From Solibacillus sp. FSL R5-0449 (GTDB lineage: Bacteria; Bacillota; Bacilli; Bacillales_A; Planococcaceae), in the NCBI RefSeq assembly GCF_037975215.1, contig NZ_CP150239.1, positions 1,774,001-1,838,000 of the forward strand: a DNA stretch of 64,000 nt, read 5' to 3'. This document shows positions 30,632-40,015 of this stretch, in pieces. A program made the translations under genes and the position numbers. The notes under the pieces are model-generated. The model was not told the origin of the DNA. It was given only the letters and a program-made list of their open reading frames with translations, and made no database searches. The stretch's first letter is position 1; each line of letters opens with the position of its first letter.

Positions 30632-30668
30632 CCTGGGATACAAGTTTAACGTATTCCAGGTTTTTTTC
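30632..30668 (+). terminator. intrinsic terminator of mscL
   Basis: CCTGGGATAC and GTATTCCAGG form a hairpin followed by T7, 11 bases after the mscL stop. Confidence 0.88.
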
Positions 30669-30803
30669 TTTTTTATTTCAATTATTCCCCTATTCTACTT
30701 AATACTCGTTTCCCCTATTGTCCCTTTGATCTGTTCATGTTAAATTGATGTAATACTCGATTCATTCGAAATGTTTAGTAAATTCATGTAAGGAAGTGTA
30801 TTC

Positions 30804-31919
30804 ATGTCACAACGTTCAATTGAAACAAAATTAGTGCAGCTCGGAAATTTAAGTGATGCCAAAACAGGTGCGATCAATCCGCCGATTTATATGTCGACAG
30901 CTTATCAGCATACAGGCATTGGTGAATCGACAGGGTATGATTATACACGTACAAAAAATCCAACTCGTACGATTCTCGAACAAGGCATCGCTGAGCTGGA
31001 AAACGGCGATGCAGGATTTGCCTGTAGTTCTGGGATGGCGGCAGTACAACTTGTCATGTCATTATTTAAACCGAACGATGAATTAATCGTACCGGAAGAT
31101 TTATATGGCGGAACATATCGTCTATTCAAAACATTTGCGGAAAACTATAATATTAAACCGGTTTATAATCCATTTACTAATGTTGAAGAAGTTGAAAGTT
31201 TAATCAATGAAAATACGAAAGCATTGTTTATCGAAACACCGACAAATCCGTTAATGCAGGAAATTGATTTAGTGACATATGCGGAACTGGCGGAAAAACA
31301 TAACATACTGCTAATTGTAGACAATACATTCTACACTCCTTATTTCCAGCGTCCTCTTGAATTAGGTGCACATATTGTTTTACATAGTGCTACAAAGTAT
31401 ATTGGCGGACATAATGATGTTTTGGCAGGACTGGTCGTTGCCAAAGGAGCTGAATTATGTGAGAAGTTAGGATACTATCACAATGGTATTGGAATGGTGC
31501 TTTCGCCTATGGATTCATGGCTGCTGATTCGCGGACTGAAAACATTGCATTTACGTTTAAAGCAGCACGATGCGAATGCAAAAAAAGTCGCGCAATATTT
31601 AGCTGATGAACCTCTTGTAACGGATGTACTATACACAGGAAAAGGCGGCATGCTTTCCTTCCGTGTCAAAGATGCATCAATGGTCAACCCATTTTTAAAA
31701 GGGATCAAACTGATAACATTTGCAGAAAGTCTCGGAGGGGTTGAGAGCTTTATTACTTACCCTGCTACTCAAACACATGCCGACATGCCTTATGAGGAAC
31801 GTGTTGCACGAGGCGTTTGTGACCGATTACTTCGTTTCTCAGTCGGTATTGAAGAAGCGGAAGATTTAATCGCTGACCTGACACAAGTTTTTGATTCGTT
31901 AAGAGGTGAATTTGCATGA
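30804..31919 (+). CDS. metI: cystathionine gamma-synthase / O-acetylhomoserine thiolyase
   Basis: A 371-residue PLP enzyme of the Cys/Met metabolism family. The PLP lysine lies in VLHSATKYIGGHNDV, and GFACSSGMAAVQLVM, DLYGGTYRLF and IETPTNPLM are family motifs. It overlaps the next gene by 4 bases, as in the Bacillus metI-metC pair, which supports transsulfuration from cysteine to homocysteine. No SAM riboswitch is visible in the 135 bases upstream, unlike in B. subtilis. Confidence 0.88.
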   Translation: MSQRSIETKLVQLGNLSDAKTGAINPPIYMSTAYQHTGIGESTGYDYTRTKNPTRTILEQGIAELENGDAGFACSSGMAAVQLVMSLFKPNDELIVPEDLYGGTYRLFKTFAENYNIKPVYNPFTNVEEVESLINENTKALFIETPTNPLMQEIDLVTYAELAEKHNILLIVDNTFYTPYFQRPLELGAHIVLHSATKYIGGHNDVLAGLVVAKGAELCEKLGYYHNGIGMVLSPMDSWLLIRGLKTLHLRLKQHDANAKKVAQYLADEPLVTDVLYTGKGGMLSFRVKDASMVNPFLKGIKLITFAESLGGVESFITYPATQTHADMPYEERVARGVCDRLLRFSVGIEEAEDLIADLTQVFDSLRGEFA

Positions 31920-33079
31920 CAAACCGCATTGAAACCGCATTAGTTCATGGGGCAATCCGTGAAGGCTATGCCGATAAAAAAGGTGCTGTAAATGTGCCGA
32001 TGTATTTATCCTCGACTTTCCATCAGGAATCGATTGACGAATTTGGGGAATATGATTATGCACGTTCGGGAAATCCGACACGTGCCGCATTGGAAAAAGC
32101 GATTGCCGAACTTGAAGGCGGTGACCGAGGGTTTGCATTTGCCACAGGTATGGCAGCTGTATCTGCTTGCTTTATGATTTTATCTGCAGGTGATCATGTC
32201 GTGATTACCGAAGATGTTTACGGTGGTACATACCGTTTCGTTACAAAAATATTGCCGCGCTATGGCATTACGCATACATTTGTTGACTTTACTGATCTTG
32301 AAGCTGTAAAAGCAGCTGTGCGTCCGGAAACAAAATTAATTTATATGGAAACACCTTCGAATCCAACTTTAGGCATTACAGATATTCGAGGTGTAGTAGA
32401 AATTGCAAAACAACACGGTGCGCTCACGTTTTTGGATAATACGTTCATGACCCCGCTCCATCAAAAACCGCTTGAATTAGGTGTTGATGTTGTAATCCAT
32501 TCTGCTACAAAGTTTTTATCAGGGCATTCCGATATCGTAGCGGGACTTGTTGTGACAAAAGACGAAGCGCTGGGCAATGAGATTTATTTCGTTCAAAACT
32601 CATTCGGTTCTGTACTTGGTGTTCAGGATTGCTACACATTAATTCAAAACATGAAAACAACGGCTGTACGTTTTAACGAGGAATCACGTGTAGCGATGCG
32701 CATTGCACAATTTTTACATGCACATCCGTTAGTTGAAAACGTATACTATCCTGGACTCCCTACTCACCCTGGGTTTGAAATCCATGCAGCACAGGCAACT
32801 TCTGCGGGAGCGGTTTTATCGTTTAGTTTGCCGAATTATGACATTGCGAAAGCTTTTGTGGAAGCGATGAAAATTCCGGTATTTGCAGTTAGTCTTGGCG
32901 GTGTTGAATCAATTTTATCGTACCCTGCCAAAATGAGTCATGCCGCGATGGAGCCAGAAGAACGTGCAAAACGCGGAATTACTGATGGCTTGCTGAGATT
33001 TTCAGTCGGATTGGAAAATGAAGATGATCTGATTGAAGACTTTACACAGGCACTGGAAATCGCCAGTACAATTAAATAA
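31916..33079 (+). CDS. metC: cystathionine beta-lyase
   Basis: A 387-residue PLP enzyme of the same family, coupled to metI by an ATGA overlap. The PLP lysine is in VIHSATKFLSGHSDIVAG; FAFATGMAAVSACF, DVYGGTYRFV and METPSNPTLGITD are present. It would cleave cystathionine to homocysteine. The assignment between lyase and synthase rests on gene order and resemblance to the Bacillus pair. Confidence 0.87.
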   Translation: MTNRIETALVHGAIREGYADKKGAVNVPMYLSSTFHQESIDEFGEYDYARSGNPTRAALEKAIAELEGGDRGFAFATGMAAVSACFMILSAGDHVVITEDVYGGTYRFVTKILPRYGITHTFVDFTDLEAVKAAVRPETKLIYMETPSNPTLGITDIRGVVEIAKQHGALTFLDNTFMTPLHQKPLELGVDVVIHSATKFLSGHSDIVAGLVVTKDEALGNEIYFVQNSFGSVLGVQDCYTLIQNMKTTAVRFNEESRVAMRIAQFLHAHPLVENVYYPGLPTHPGFEIHAAQATSAGAVLSFSLPNYDIAKAFVEAMKIPVFAVSLGGVESILSYPAKMSHAAMEPEERAKRGITDGLLRFSVGLENEDDLIEDFTQALEIASTIK

Positions 33080-33086
33080 ATCGTTT

Positions 33087-33127
33087 AAAGGCCGCTAATC
33101 TCTTAAATAGGATTTTGGCGGCCTTTT
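33087..33127. terminator. bidirectional intrinsic terminator
   Basis: AAAGGCCGC pairs with GCGGCCTTT across a 22-base loop with flanking A and T residues, between the convergent metC and DUF4362 genes. Confidence 0.8.
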
Positions 33128-33136
33128 GTTGTGCGC

Positions 33137-33568
33137 TTAATCACTTGTCACCGATAATAAATTGATTTCGTAGCCACCTTCACATGATTTAAAATTATAA
33201 TCAGTCAGCGAACCCGTCACATCTTCGTTTAGCTCACCACATTGGTAATTTTCAATATTTTGACTTCCAAAATTATCTTCGCGGTTATCGACTTCGATGT
33301 TATATTGGCCTTCCTGATATTCAACTCTCCAGTAAATAGGTGCCCCCTCAATCGTATAGCGCGTCAGCTCCAACGACGATTGTTTATTATCTTCTGTATC
33401 TTTTAAAAATTGATGCAATAACTCCAAATTTTCAATCTCACCATTATGGTCAATAACACGATCATTTCGTACAGTTTCAACTTCCGTTTGCTCAATTGTT
33501 TCGGGTTGCACGTTTTCTTGACATCCAACCAATAGAAGCAATATGCCTAAAGCGAGTAAGTTTTTCAT
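33137..33568 (-). CDS. DUF4362-type lipoprotein
   Basis: A 143-residue lipoprotein (lipobox LLVGC, Cys16) whose mature part resembles DUF4362: HNGEIENLELLHQFLKDT, TRYTIEGAPIYWRVEYQ and IEVDNREDNFGS. Two cysteines near the C-terminus (YQCGEL and KSCEGG) could form a disulfide. The function is not known. Confidence 0.7.
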   Translation of the reverse strand: MKNLLALGILLLLVGCQENVQPETIEQTEVETVRNDRVIDHNGEIENLELLHQFLKDTEDNKQSSLELTRYTIEGAPIYWRVEYQEGQYNIEVDNREDNFGSQNIENYQCGELNEDVTGSLTDYNFKSCEGGYEINLLSVTSD

Positions 33569-33788
33569 GAGATCCCCTTCTTTAATGATTAGTTTTTCGA
33601 TTCTCTTTACCTATAGACGTATAAAAAGGAAAAAAGTTACAGATAAATTTATTTTGAATTCGAGATATTTTTCTTGTCGTCAAAACAGTTGAGTAGTAAA
33701 GTAATAGGTAAGAAATGAAGAAATCAGTTTCCTTTTGTGAGATTGGTCAGTGAGAACAACAGTGCGATTACTTATTGGAGGAATGAAC

Positions 33789-34727
33789 ATGTATACAATT
33801 CCAGGACATCATCATATTTCGATGATTACAAAAAATGCACAGCAAAACAACAAATTTTACCGTGATATTTTAGGATTACGCCGTGTTAAAGTGACGGTCA
33901 ATCAGGACGACACATCCATGTACCACCTCTTTTATGGGGATAAAACAGGCAGTCCAGGAACAGAGCTTTCCTTTTTTGAAATTCCGTTAGTTGGACGCAC
34001 TCACCGAGGTACAAATGCCATTACAAAAATCGGTTTGATCGTACCAAACGTTGATAGTCTGCAGTATTGGGTTCATCGACTGGATGAATTCGGTGTTCAA
34101 CATGAAGGCATCACAACATTTGCCGGTCGCCCTGCCCTTCTCTTTGAAGATGAAGAAGGTTTACGTTTGGCACTTATCGCTGCACCCAATACGAAAGTTG
34201 AACATTGGGAAGCATATGAAAAATCACCTGTTCCAGTTGAACATCAAATTCAAGGCATGGGAACTGTTGAAATGACGGTAAAAAATAAAGGAAAATTAGT
34301 TCGGACTTTAACTGAACTCTTTGGTTTTGTATTGAAAACACAAGACAAAACAACCGCCCTTCTTCAATCGGTCAATGATGAGATGTTTGGAGAAATTTAT
34401 ATTGTTGAACAGGACGGGCCTTCTGAAAAACCTGGTCGCGGCAGCATTCACCATTTGGCCATCCGGGTGAAAAATGATGAAGAATTGGCCTATTGGGATG
34501 AGCAAGTAAAAGCACGAGGGTTTATGTCATCAGGCATTGTCGATCGATTTTATTTTAAGAGCCTGTATTTCCGAGAGTCGAATGGTATTTTATTCGAAAT
34601 TGCGACGGATGGACCAGGCTTTTTACGCGACGGTCATGTGGACTCGCTCGGTGAACAATTGGATTTGCCGGATTTTTTAGAATCCCGACGTGTAGAAATT
34701 ACAGCAAAATTAAAGCCGATTTTTTAA
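33789..34727 (+). CDS. VOC-family ring-cleaving dioxygenase-like protein
   Basis: A 312-residue protein with two glyoxalase-fold (VOC) halves (about 1-140 and 150-310). Likely metal ligands are seen in GHHHISMITKN, SIHHLAIRVKN and GILFEIATDGPG. The pattern follows the ring-cleaving dioxygenase (MhqO-like) branch, whose Bacillus members act on hydroquinone-type compounds. I chose ATG 33789, seven bases after GGAGG. A flavin oxidoreductase gene starts 13 bases downstream, likely in one operon. Confidence 0.78.
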   Translation: MYTIPGHHHISMITKNAQQNNKFYRDILGLRRVKVTVNQDDTSMYHLFYGDKTGSPGTELSFFEIPLVGRTHRGTNAITKIGLIVPNVDSLQYWVHRLDEFGVQHEGITTFAGRPALLFEDEEGLRLALIAAPNTKVEHWEAYEKSPVPVEHQIQGMGTVEMTVKNKGKLVRTLTELFGFVLKTQDKTTALLQSVNDEMFGEIYIVEQDGPSEKPGRGSIHHLAIRVKNDEELAYWDEQVKARGFMSSGIVDRFYFKSLYFRESNGILFEIATDGPGFLRDGHVDSLGEQLDLPDFLESRRVEITAKLKPIF

Positions 34728-34740
34728 GGAGTCAGTGATT

Positions 34741-35796
34741 ATGGAACAATATCGAATTAATGAAAAAAACGGGATGGAGTTTGGACTATATACGTTAGGT
34801 GACCATATTCCGAATCCGTTAACAGGCTCACGCATCTCTGCGCAGCAGCGGATTCAGGAAATCATCGAAGCGAGCCAGTTGGCAGAACAGGCAGGTATTC
34901 ATGTATTTGCGGTCGGTGAAAGCCATCAGCAATACTTTACAACACAGGCTCATTCAGTTGTACTTGGTGCAATTGCACAGGCTACAAAACGCATTAAACT
35001 GTCAAGTTCTGCGACGGTATTGAGCGTAGCGGATCCGGTCCGTGTTTACGAAGATTTTGCGACAATAGATTTAATTTCGAATGGACGTGCAGAAATAGTT
35101 GCAGGTCGCGGTTCACGTGTTGGCGCACATGAATTGTTTGGGGTTAGTCTACGTGACTATGAGGAAATTTTTGAGGAAAAACTTGCTCTGTTAAAACAGT
35201 TAAATGACCATTCTGTAGTAAACTATAACGGCAAATTTCGCCCGGCATTAAAGGATGCCCATATTTTACCTCAGCCTTTAAATGGCTCGATTCCAATTTG
35301 GCGGGCTGTTGGCGGCCCTCCCGGTAGTGCGATAAAAGCCGGCTATATGGGCATTCCCATGATGCTGACGACTTTAGGTGGGCCTTCGATTAACTTTAAA
35401 CCTTCTGTTGATGCCTACCGCGAAGCAGCAGATCGCAGTGGTTTCGATGCGGCATCTTTACCAATTGCAACGACAAGTCTGTTTTATGTTGCGGAAACGG
35501 AAAAAGAAGCGGTTGATGGGATGCACCCACATTTAAGCGGCGGATTCCAGGCGATTCGAGGTCAAGGCTATCCTCGCTGGCAAGTGGAACAGGCACCAAA
35601 TGTGGAAGATGCACTCATGGTCGGCAGTCCAAACCAAATTATCGAGAAAATGCTGTACCAATATGAATTGTTTGGCATGCAGCGCTTCATGGCCCAAATC
35701 GATTTTGGCGGAGTGCCATTCAGTAAAGTAATGAAAAATATCGAACTGATCGGTAACGAAATCATCCCGGCGATTAAAAAATATACAGCGAAATAA
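34741..35796 (+). CDS. LLM-class flavin-dependent oxidoreductase
   Basis: A 351-residue bacterial luciferase-like TIM barrel. Typical segments are MEFGLYTLGDH, EASQLAEQAGIHVFAVGESHQ, SSATVLSVADPVRVYEDFATIDLISNGRAE and VAGRGSR. Such enzymes use FMN or F420-like flavins to oxidise varied substrates; the substrate here is unknown. ATG 34741 is preferred over GTG 34735 because AGGAG lies nine bases before it. The pairing with a ring-cleaving dioxygenase suggests aromatic or quinone detoxification (inference). Confidence 0.8.
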   Translation: MEQYRINEKNGMEFGLYTLGDHIPNPLTGSRISAQQRIQEIIEASQLAEQAGIHVFAVGESHQQYFTTQAHSVVLGAIAQATKRIKLSSSATVLSVADPVRVYEDFATIDLISNGRAEIVAGRGSRVGAHELFGVSLRDYEEIFEEKLALLKQLNDHSVVNYNGKFRPALKDAHILPQPLNGSIPIWRAVGGPPGSAIKAGYMGIPMMLTTLGGPSINFKPSVDAYREAADRSGFDAASLPIATTSLFYVAETEKEAVDGMHPHLSGGFQAIRGQGYPRWQVEQAPNVEDALMVGSPNQIIEKMLYQYELFGMQRFMAQIDFGGVPFSKVMKNIELIGNEIIPAIKKYTAK

Positions 35797-35803
35797 ATTG
35801 AAA

Positions 35804-35840
35804 CCCATCCTTTTCTTTTGAATGAAATGGATGGGCTTTT
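35804..35840 (+). terminator. intrinsic terminator after the flavin oxidoreductase gene
   Basis: CCCATCC and GGATGGG pair across an 18-base loop and are followed by CTTTT. Confidence 0.65.
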
Positions 35841-35881
35841 CCGATATTGCCTATGCAAAATCTGCATACACTTATTTCATT

Positions 35882-35916
35882 AAAAAACCCATGAAGCATG
35901 TATTTCTTCAAGGGTT
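35882..35916 (-). terminator. intrinsic terminator of the hydroxyacyl-CoA dehydrogenase gene
   Basis: On the minus strand AACCCTTGAAG pairs with CTTCATGGGTT, followed by a T-run, 28 bases after the stop. Confidence 0.8.
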
Positions 35917-35944
35917 AGAATTAGGTGGTATCGTACGTTTAGTA

Positions 35945-36838
35945 TTAATTCGATTTTAAAAATTCAGGATCCATATAGGAAGGATTTGGGTATTTGTAGA
36001 AACCTTCGCCTGTTGAAACGCCCATTTTACCTTGATCAATCATTTCGCGTTTAATTTTTTCTGCGATTAATTTTGCTGCCGGATCGTGCTCTGCGCGCAT
36101 TAAGTTTAAATTATATGGTGTTTCCATTCCTACGATATCGTATATTGCAAATGGTCCGCGTGGCGATCCTGTTGAAACCATCCAGTTTTTATCGATTGTT
36201 TGCGGATCTGCAATATCTTTCACCCAAAGCTCCATTGCCGCAGATAAAAACGGTACTAATAATGAATTAAGAATATAACCAGGCTGCTCTTTTTTCAGCA
36301 CAAACGGAATCATGCCGATATTACGTGCAAAATCTGCCACTTGTTCAACATACTGCATATCTGTTCCGGGATGTCCCATTACTTCCGCCGTATTGTTTTG
36401 CCAAATAGAATTCGCAAAGTGTAATGCCAGGAACTTTTCCGGACGGCCAGTAAACTCAGCAAATTGGCTTGGTAATAATGTTGAGGAATTGGAAGCAAAG
36501 ACTGTTTTTTCAGGTGCCACTTTCCCCAGGTTTTCATAGAATTTCTGTTTAATTTCTATACGTTCCGGCACTGCTTCGATTACAATATCTGCTTCTTTTG
36601 TTGCTTCTGCTAAATCAGTGTAATACTGAAGACTGTCGGACGCTTTTTCAGCACGGGCAACGTCTTGAAAATATTGGCCATATGTTGTCTTTAATGTAGC
36701 CATACGCTGTTTTGCCTTAGTAATTGCCTCTTCATTAATATCATAAACACTTACTTCAAATCCGAAAAATGCGGATTGGAATGCAATTTGACTACCTAAA
36801 ACACCGCTTCCTGCAATTGTAACCTTTTTATAATTCAT
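35945..36838 (-). CDS. 3-hydroxyacyl-CoA dehydrogenase
   Basis: A 297-residue NAD-dependent dehydrogenase. The N-terminal Rossmann domain shows VTIAGSGVLGSQIAFQSAF (GxGxxG), ADIVIEAVPERIEIKQKFY and ASNSSTLLPSQFAEF; the C-terminal part holds the helical dimerisation domain with GYILNSLLVPFL and GEGFYKYPNP. It would oxidise short-chain 3-hydroxyacyl-CoA, for example 3-hydroxybutyryl-CoA. It appears monocistronic with its own terminator. Confidence 0.85.
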   Translation of the reverse strand: MNYKKVTIAGSGVLGSQIAFQSAFFGFEVSVYDINEEAITKAKQRMATLKTTYGQYFQDVARAEKASDSLQYYTDLAEATKEADIVIEAVPERIEIKQKFYENLGKVAPEKTVFASNSSTLLPSQFAEFTGRPEKFLALHFANSIWQNNTAEVMGHPGTDMQYVEQVADFARNIGMIPFVLKKEQPGYILNSLLVPFLSAAMELWVKDIADPQTIDKNWMVSTGSPRGPFAIYDIVGMETPYNLNLMRAEHDPAAKLIAEKIKREMIDQGKMGVSTGEGFYKYPNPSYMDPEFLKSN

Positions 36839-36950
36839 AGAATCCTCTCCTTTTTTAATAGCTCAATCCACTGAGAGTATTCCCTGTTTTACGGTAAATG
36901 AAAAGCAGTTATCTTATAAAATGACAATTAGTGAGGGTTATTCATTCAAT

Positions 36951-36990
36951 AAAAAAACCCCGCAAAAGGAATGACTCCTTCGCGAGGCTC
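36951..36990 (-). terminator. intrinsic terminator of the organosulfur cluster
   Basis: On the minus strand GCCTCGC and GCGGGG, with an inner GGAGTCATTCC hairpin, are followed by T7, a few bases after the FMN reductase stop. Confidence 0.82.
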
Positions 36991-36993
36991 ATT

Positions 36994-37527
36994 TTATACA
37001 GTTACTTTACTTTTGGGTGCAACACTTTCCCACACCTTTTCGATGCGTTCTTGTGCTGCTTCATCCAATGTAAAGCCATTATCAGTTTTCGTTACTTGTT
37101 TATCAACGATATAAATAGGGCTTGAAATTGTTGTCGCTCCTAAAATCGAAAGTACCGGCTTCAGTGAATATTCCAGTGCCAATAAGTGTGCGATGGACCC
37201 GCCGATTGCAACTGGTACGACAATTTTATTTTCCAATCCTTTTTGCGGCAGTAAATCGATGAATGTTTTCAAAATGCCGGTATAGGAACCTTTATAGATC
37301 GGTGTCAGGAAAAAGACGATATCCGCCTCACCTACTTTGACAATCTCTTCGGCAATTGCCTCACTCGCATAGTTTGCCGTAATCAAATCTTGCGCAGGCA
37401 ACTGGTGGACCTGAATCGTTTCATGAGAAATACCTTGCTGTTCCAGCAATGTTTCAATGGATTGCTGAACACCTGTTAATCGGGATATCACACTGTTTCC
37501 ACCATTAATTAAAATCGCTTTTGTCAT
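36994..37527 (-). CDS. NAD(P)H-dependent FMN reductase (SsuE-like)
   Basis: A 177-residue flavodoxin-like reductase (AILINGGNSVISRLTGVQQSI, FFLTPIYKGSYTGILKTFIDLLP, VVPVAIGGSIAHLLALEYSLKP). It would supply FMNH2 to the two monooxygenases encoded directly upstream, as SsuE does for SsuD. ATG 37527 is preceded by AGGAGGAG at eight bases. Last gene of the cluster. Confidence 0.88.
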   Translation of the reverse strand: MTKAILINGGNSVISRLTGVQQSIETLLEQQGISHETIQVHQLPAQDLITANYASEAIAEEIVKVGEADIVFFLTPIYKGSYTGILKTFIDLLPQKGLENKIVVPVAIGGSIAHLLALEYSLKPVLSILGATTISSPIYIVDKQVTKTDNGFTLDEAAQERIEKVWESVAPKSKVTV

Positions 37528-37541
37528 GATCCACACTCCTC

Positions 37542-38864
37542 CTAAATATTTTGTAAAGTATAACGGGATGGGACTTGTTTTAACCCTAAATTCTCACGTA
37601 GTGTCTTACCCTCATATTCTGTACGGAATACCCCGCGCTTTTGTAGCTCAGGAATTACTAAATCAATAAAATCGGTAAAGCCGCCCGGGAAGTACGGAGG
37701 CATTAAGTTGAAGCCATCCGCAGCTTCCTCATCTACCCACTCAATCAACTGATCTGCGATTTCACTTGGTGAACCGAAAATAATGCGATGACCACGTGAA
37801 CCGGCGATACGTAAATAAAGCTCACGAATAGTCAGGTTTTCGCGTTCTGCCAGCTCAATGATCAGCTGTTGACGGCTGCGGTTCCCGTTTGTCGGAGGAA
37901 TGTCTTTCGGCAATGGACCATCCAGATCATGTTGCGAAAGGTCAACACCTAAGTAGTCTGCCAAAAAGTCCAAACCAATTTCCGGTGTTATTAACTGTTG
38001 CAGTTCCTCATATTTGGCGTAGGCCTTTTCTTTCGTTTCCGCTACGTAAATTGATACACCAGGCATGATTTTGATATCAGCGCGGTCACGTCCTGCAGCA
38101 ACTGCCTTGTCTTTCAGTTTTTTATAAAATTGCTTTGCATCTTCAAGTGTCTGCTGTGCCGTAAAAATAACATCTGCTTGTTGTGCGGCAAGTGTCGTAC
38201 CGGATTCCGAAGACCCTGCCTGCACTAATACAGGTCTGCCTTGCGGAGGACGCGATGAATTTAACGGACCTCGTACTGCGTAATATTCACCTTTATGGTT
38301 CAATGTGTGCAGTTTGCCTTTTGTAATATATTCACCCGTCTTTTTATTGCGTGCCAATGCATCATCTTCATAAGAATCCCATAAACCTTTTACGACTTCG
38401 ACAAATTCATCTGCCCGTTCATAGCGAAGTGAATGATCCAGATGGTGGTCCTTGTTAAAGTTGCTCGCTTCTGCCGAATAGTAACTTGTCACAATATTCC
38501 ATGCTGCGCGCCCGCCGCTTAAATGATCAAGCGATGAAAACTTACGCGCGATATGAAATGGCTCATTGTATGTTGTGGACGCAGTAGCTGTTAAACCGAT
38601 ATTTTTAGTCACAGTTGATAACACACTGAGTAATGTAAGTGGTTCAAAGCGAACTTGTTCTGCCGGGTGTGAAAGTTCGTTAAAAGATAAACCGTCACTT
38701 AAAAACAGCATATCTAATTTTCCTTGCTCGGCTTTTACAGCAACTTCTTTAAAAAATTCGACATTCTCGCTTGCATCCGCCTGTGCATCCGGGTGACGCC
38801 ATGAAGCGATATGATGCCCTGTACCCATTAAAAAGACGCCTAATTTCATTTGTTTTTTCGTCAT
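37542..38864 (-). CDS. NtaA/SnaA/DmoA-family FMN-dependent monooxygenase
   Basis: A 440-residue luciferase-like monooxygenase of the NtaA/SnaA/SoxA/DszA group: KLGVFLMGTGHHIASWRHP, LDHLSGGRAAWNIVTSY, RYERADEFVEVVKGLWDS and VLVQAGSSESG. These enzymes use FMNH2 and oxygen to cleave organosulfur or amine compounds. The substrate is unknown; context points to a sulfur source. It lies 14 bases before the FMN reductase gene. Confidence 0.87.
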   Translation of the reverse strand: MTKKQMKLGVFLMGTGHHIASWRHPDAQADASENVEFFKEVAVKAEQGKLDMLFLSDGLSFNELSHPAEQVRFEPLTLLSVLSTVTKNIGLTATASTTYNEPFHIARKFSSLDHLSGGRAAWNIVTSYYSAEASNFNKDHHLDHSLRYERADEFVEVVKGLWDSYEDDALARNKKTGEYITKGKLHTLNHKGEYYAVRGPLNSSRPPQGRPVLVQAGSSESGTTLAAQQADVIFTAQQTLEDAKQFYKKLKDKAVAAGRDRADIKIMPGVSIYVAETKEKAYAKYEELQQLITPEIGLDFLADYLGVDLSQHDLDGPLPKDIPPTNGNRSRQQLIIELAERENLTIRELYLRIAGSRGHRIIFGSPSEIADQLIEWVDEEAADGFNLMPPYFPGGFTDFIDLVIPELQKRGVFRTEYEGKTLRENLGLKQVPSRYTLQNI

Positions 38865-38875
38865 TTGCGTACCTC

Positions 38876-40003
38876 CTACACTAACTGTTCTTCGCGTTTA
38901 GCCAATATATCATGAACAAGTGGAATGACCTTTTCGCCAATCTCTTCGATTACTTCCAAATGCGGGAAACCACGCAATAACACTTTGTCAAAGCCTAAAT
39001 CTACGAATTCCACGATACGCTCAGCTACCTGCTGCGGCGTGCCGACAAGCGCAATCGAATTGCCGGATAACACTTGTGTTAACCCTGCCCAAATATTCGG
39101 TGCAATCACGAAATTATTATCTTTTGATTCTAGCATCAACTGATGAAGGCGGCTCACACCTACCGCTCCGTTGTTTAACGTATTGGCATGTTTTGCTGCC
39201 AATACTTCAGGTTCTACTTGGCTAATAATTTTGTTCGCATTTTCAAACGCCGCTTCTTCTGTTTCACCTAAGACAACCTGGAATGAAACACTGTAGGATA
39301 GATCGCGATTTTTTTCTTTCGCCAACTTCACAACCGTTTCAAGCTCTTCTTTTGTCGTTTCCAATGTTTCGCCCCAAAGCATGTAAACGTCCGCTACATC
39401 TGTTGAAACTTCTTTTGCAATCGGTGATGATCCACCGAAGTAAATCGGAGGAGCATTTTTAACAGGCAATGGTAAGTTCGCGCCTTTTAATGTGTAAAAC
39501 TCGCCATCATAATCGAACGTTTCTCCGTTGAACAGACGTTTTAAAATTTCAATATATTCGCGTGTACGCTTGTAACGATCTGTATGTGATAGGAAATCCC
39601 CGTCATTTTCAAGTTCTTTCGGTGCCCCGCCTGTTACGACATTGACAAATACTCGGTTATTCGACCAGTAGTTGACCGATGAATACTGTTTCGCCAGTTG
39701 TGTTGGCGCAGTAGAACCAGGACGAACCGCAAACAGAAAGTTCAAACTATTAGTATTGGCTGTCAAATGAGATGCAGCAACCAATGAATCAACACAGCTT
39801 CCGCCAATCGGCAACAGTAATGTCGAGAAGCCTGCTTTTTCAGCGGCCTGTGCAACTTTTGTAATATACTCTACAGAAGGTTCACGATCTGAATCTACCC
39901 CGACACCTGACCATGTTTGTGCACCTTTATTTGACGTTTGGTTTCCTACATATTCACTATCACCAGAAGTTGGCGCCATTGTAATAAACTCTACTTTTGT
40001 CAT
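38876..40003 (-). CDS. SsuD-like FMNH2-dependent sulfonate monooxygenase
   Basis: A 375-residue luciferase-like enzyme resembling SsuD alkanesulfonate monooxygenase: FSTLLLPIGGSCVDSLVAAS, FLFAVRPGSTAPTQLAKQY, RVFVNVVTGGAP, PPIYFGGSSPIAKEVSTD and a C-terminal LLRGFPHLEV. The start, MTKVEFITMAPTSGDSEYVG, differs from classical SsuD, so a related specificity (for example a sulfone) is possible. It would release sulfite from sulfonates. Confidence 0.85.
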   Translation of the reverse strand: MTKVEFITMAPTSGDSEYVGNQTSNKGAQTWSGVGVDSDREPSVEYITKVAQAAEKAGFSTLLLPIGGSCVDSLVAASHLTANTNSLNFLFAVRPGSTAPTQLAKQYSSVNYWSNNRVFVNVVTGGAPKELENDGDFLSHTDRYKRTREYIEILKRLFNGETFDYDGEFYTLKGANLPLPVKNAPPIYFGGSSPIAKEVSTDVADVYMLWGETLETTKEELETVVKLAKEKNRDLSYSVSFQVVLGETEEAAFENANKIISQVEPEVLAAKHANTLNNGAVGVSRLHQLMLESKDNNFVIAPNIWAGLTQVLSGNSIALVGTPQQVAERIVEFVDLGFDKVLLRGFPHLEVIEEIGEKVIPLVHDILAKREEQLV

Positions 40004-40015
40004 TTGAATTCCCCC

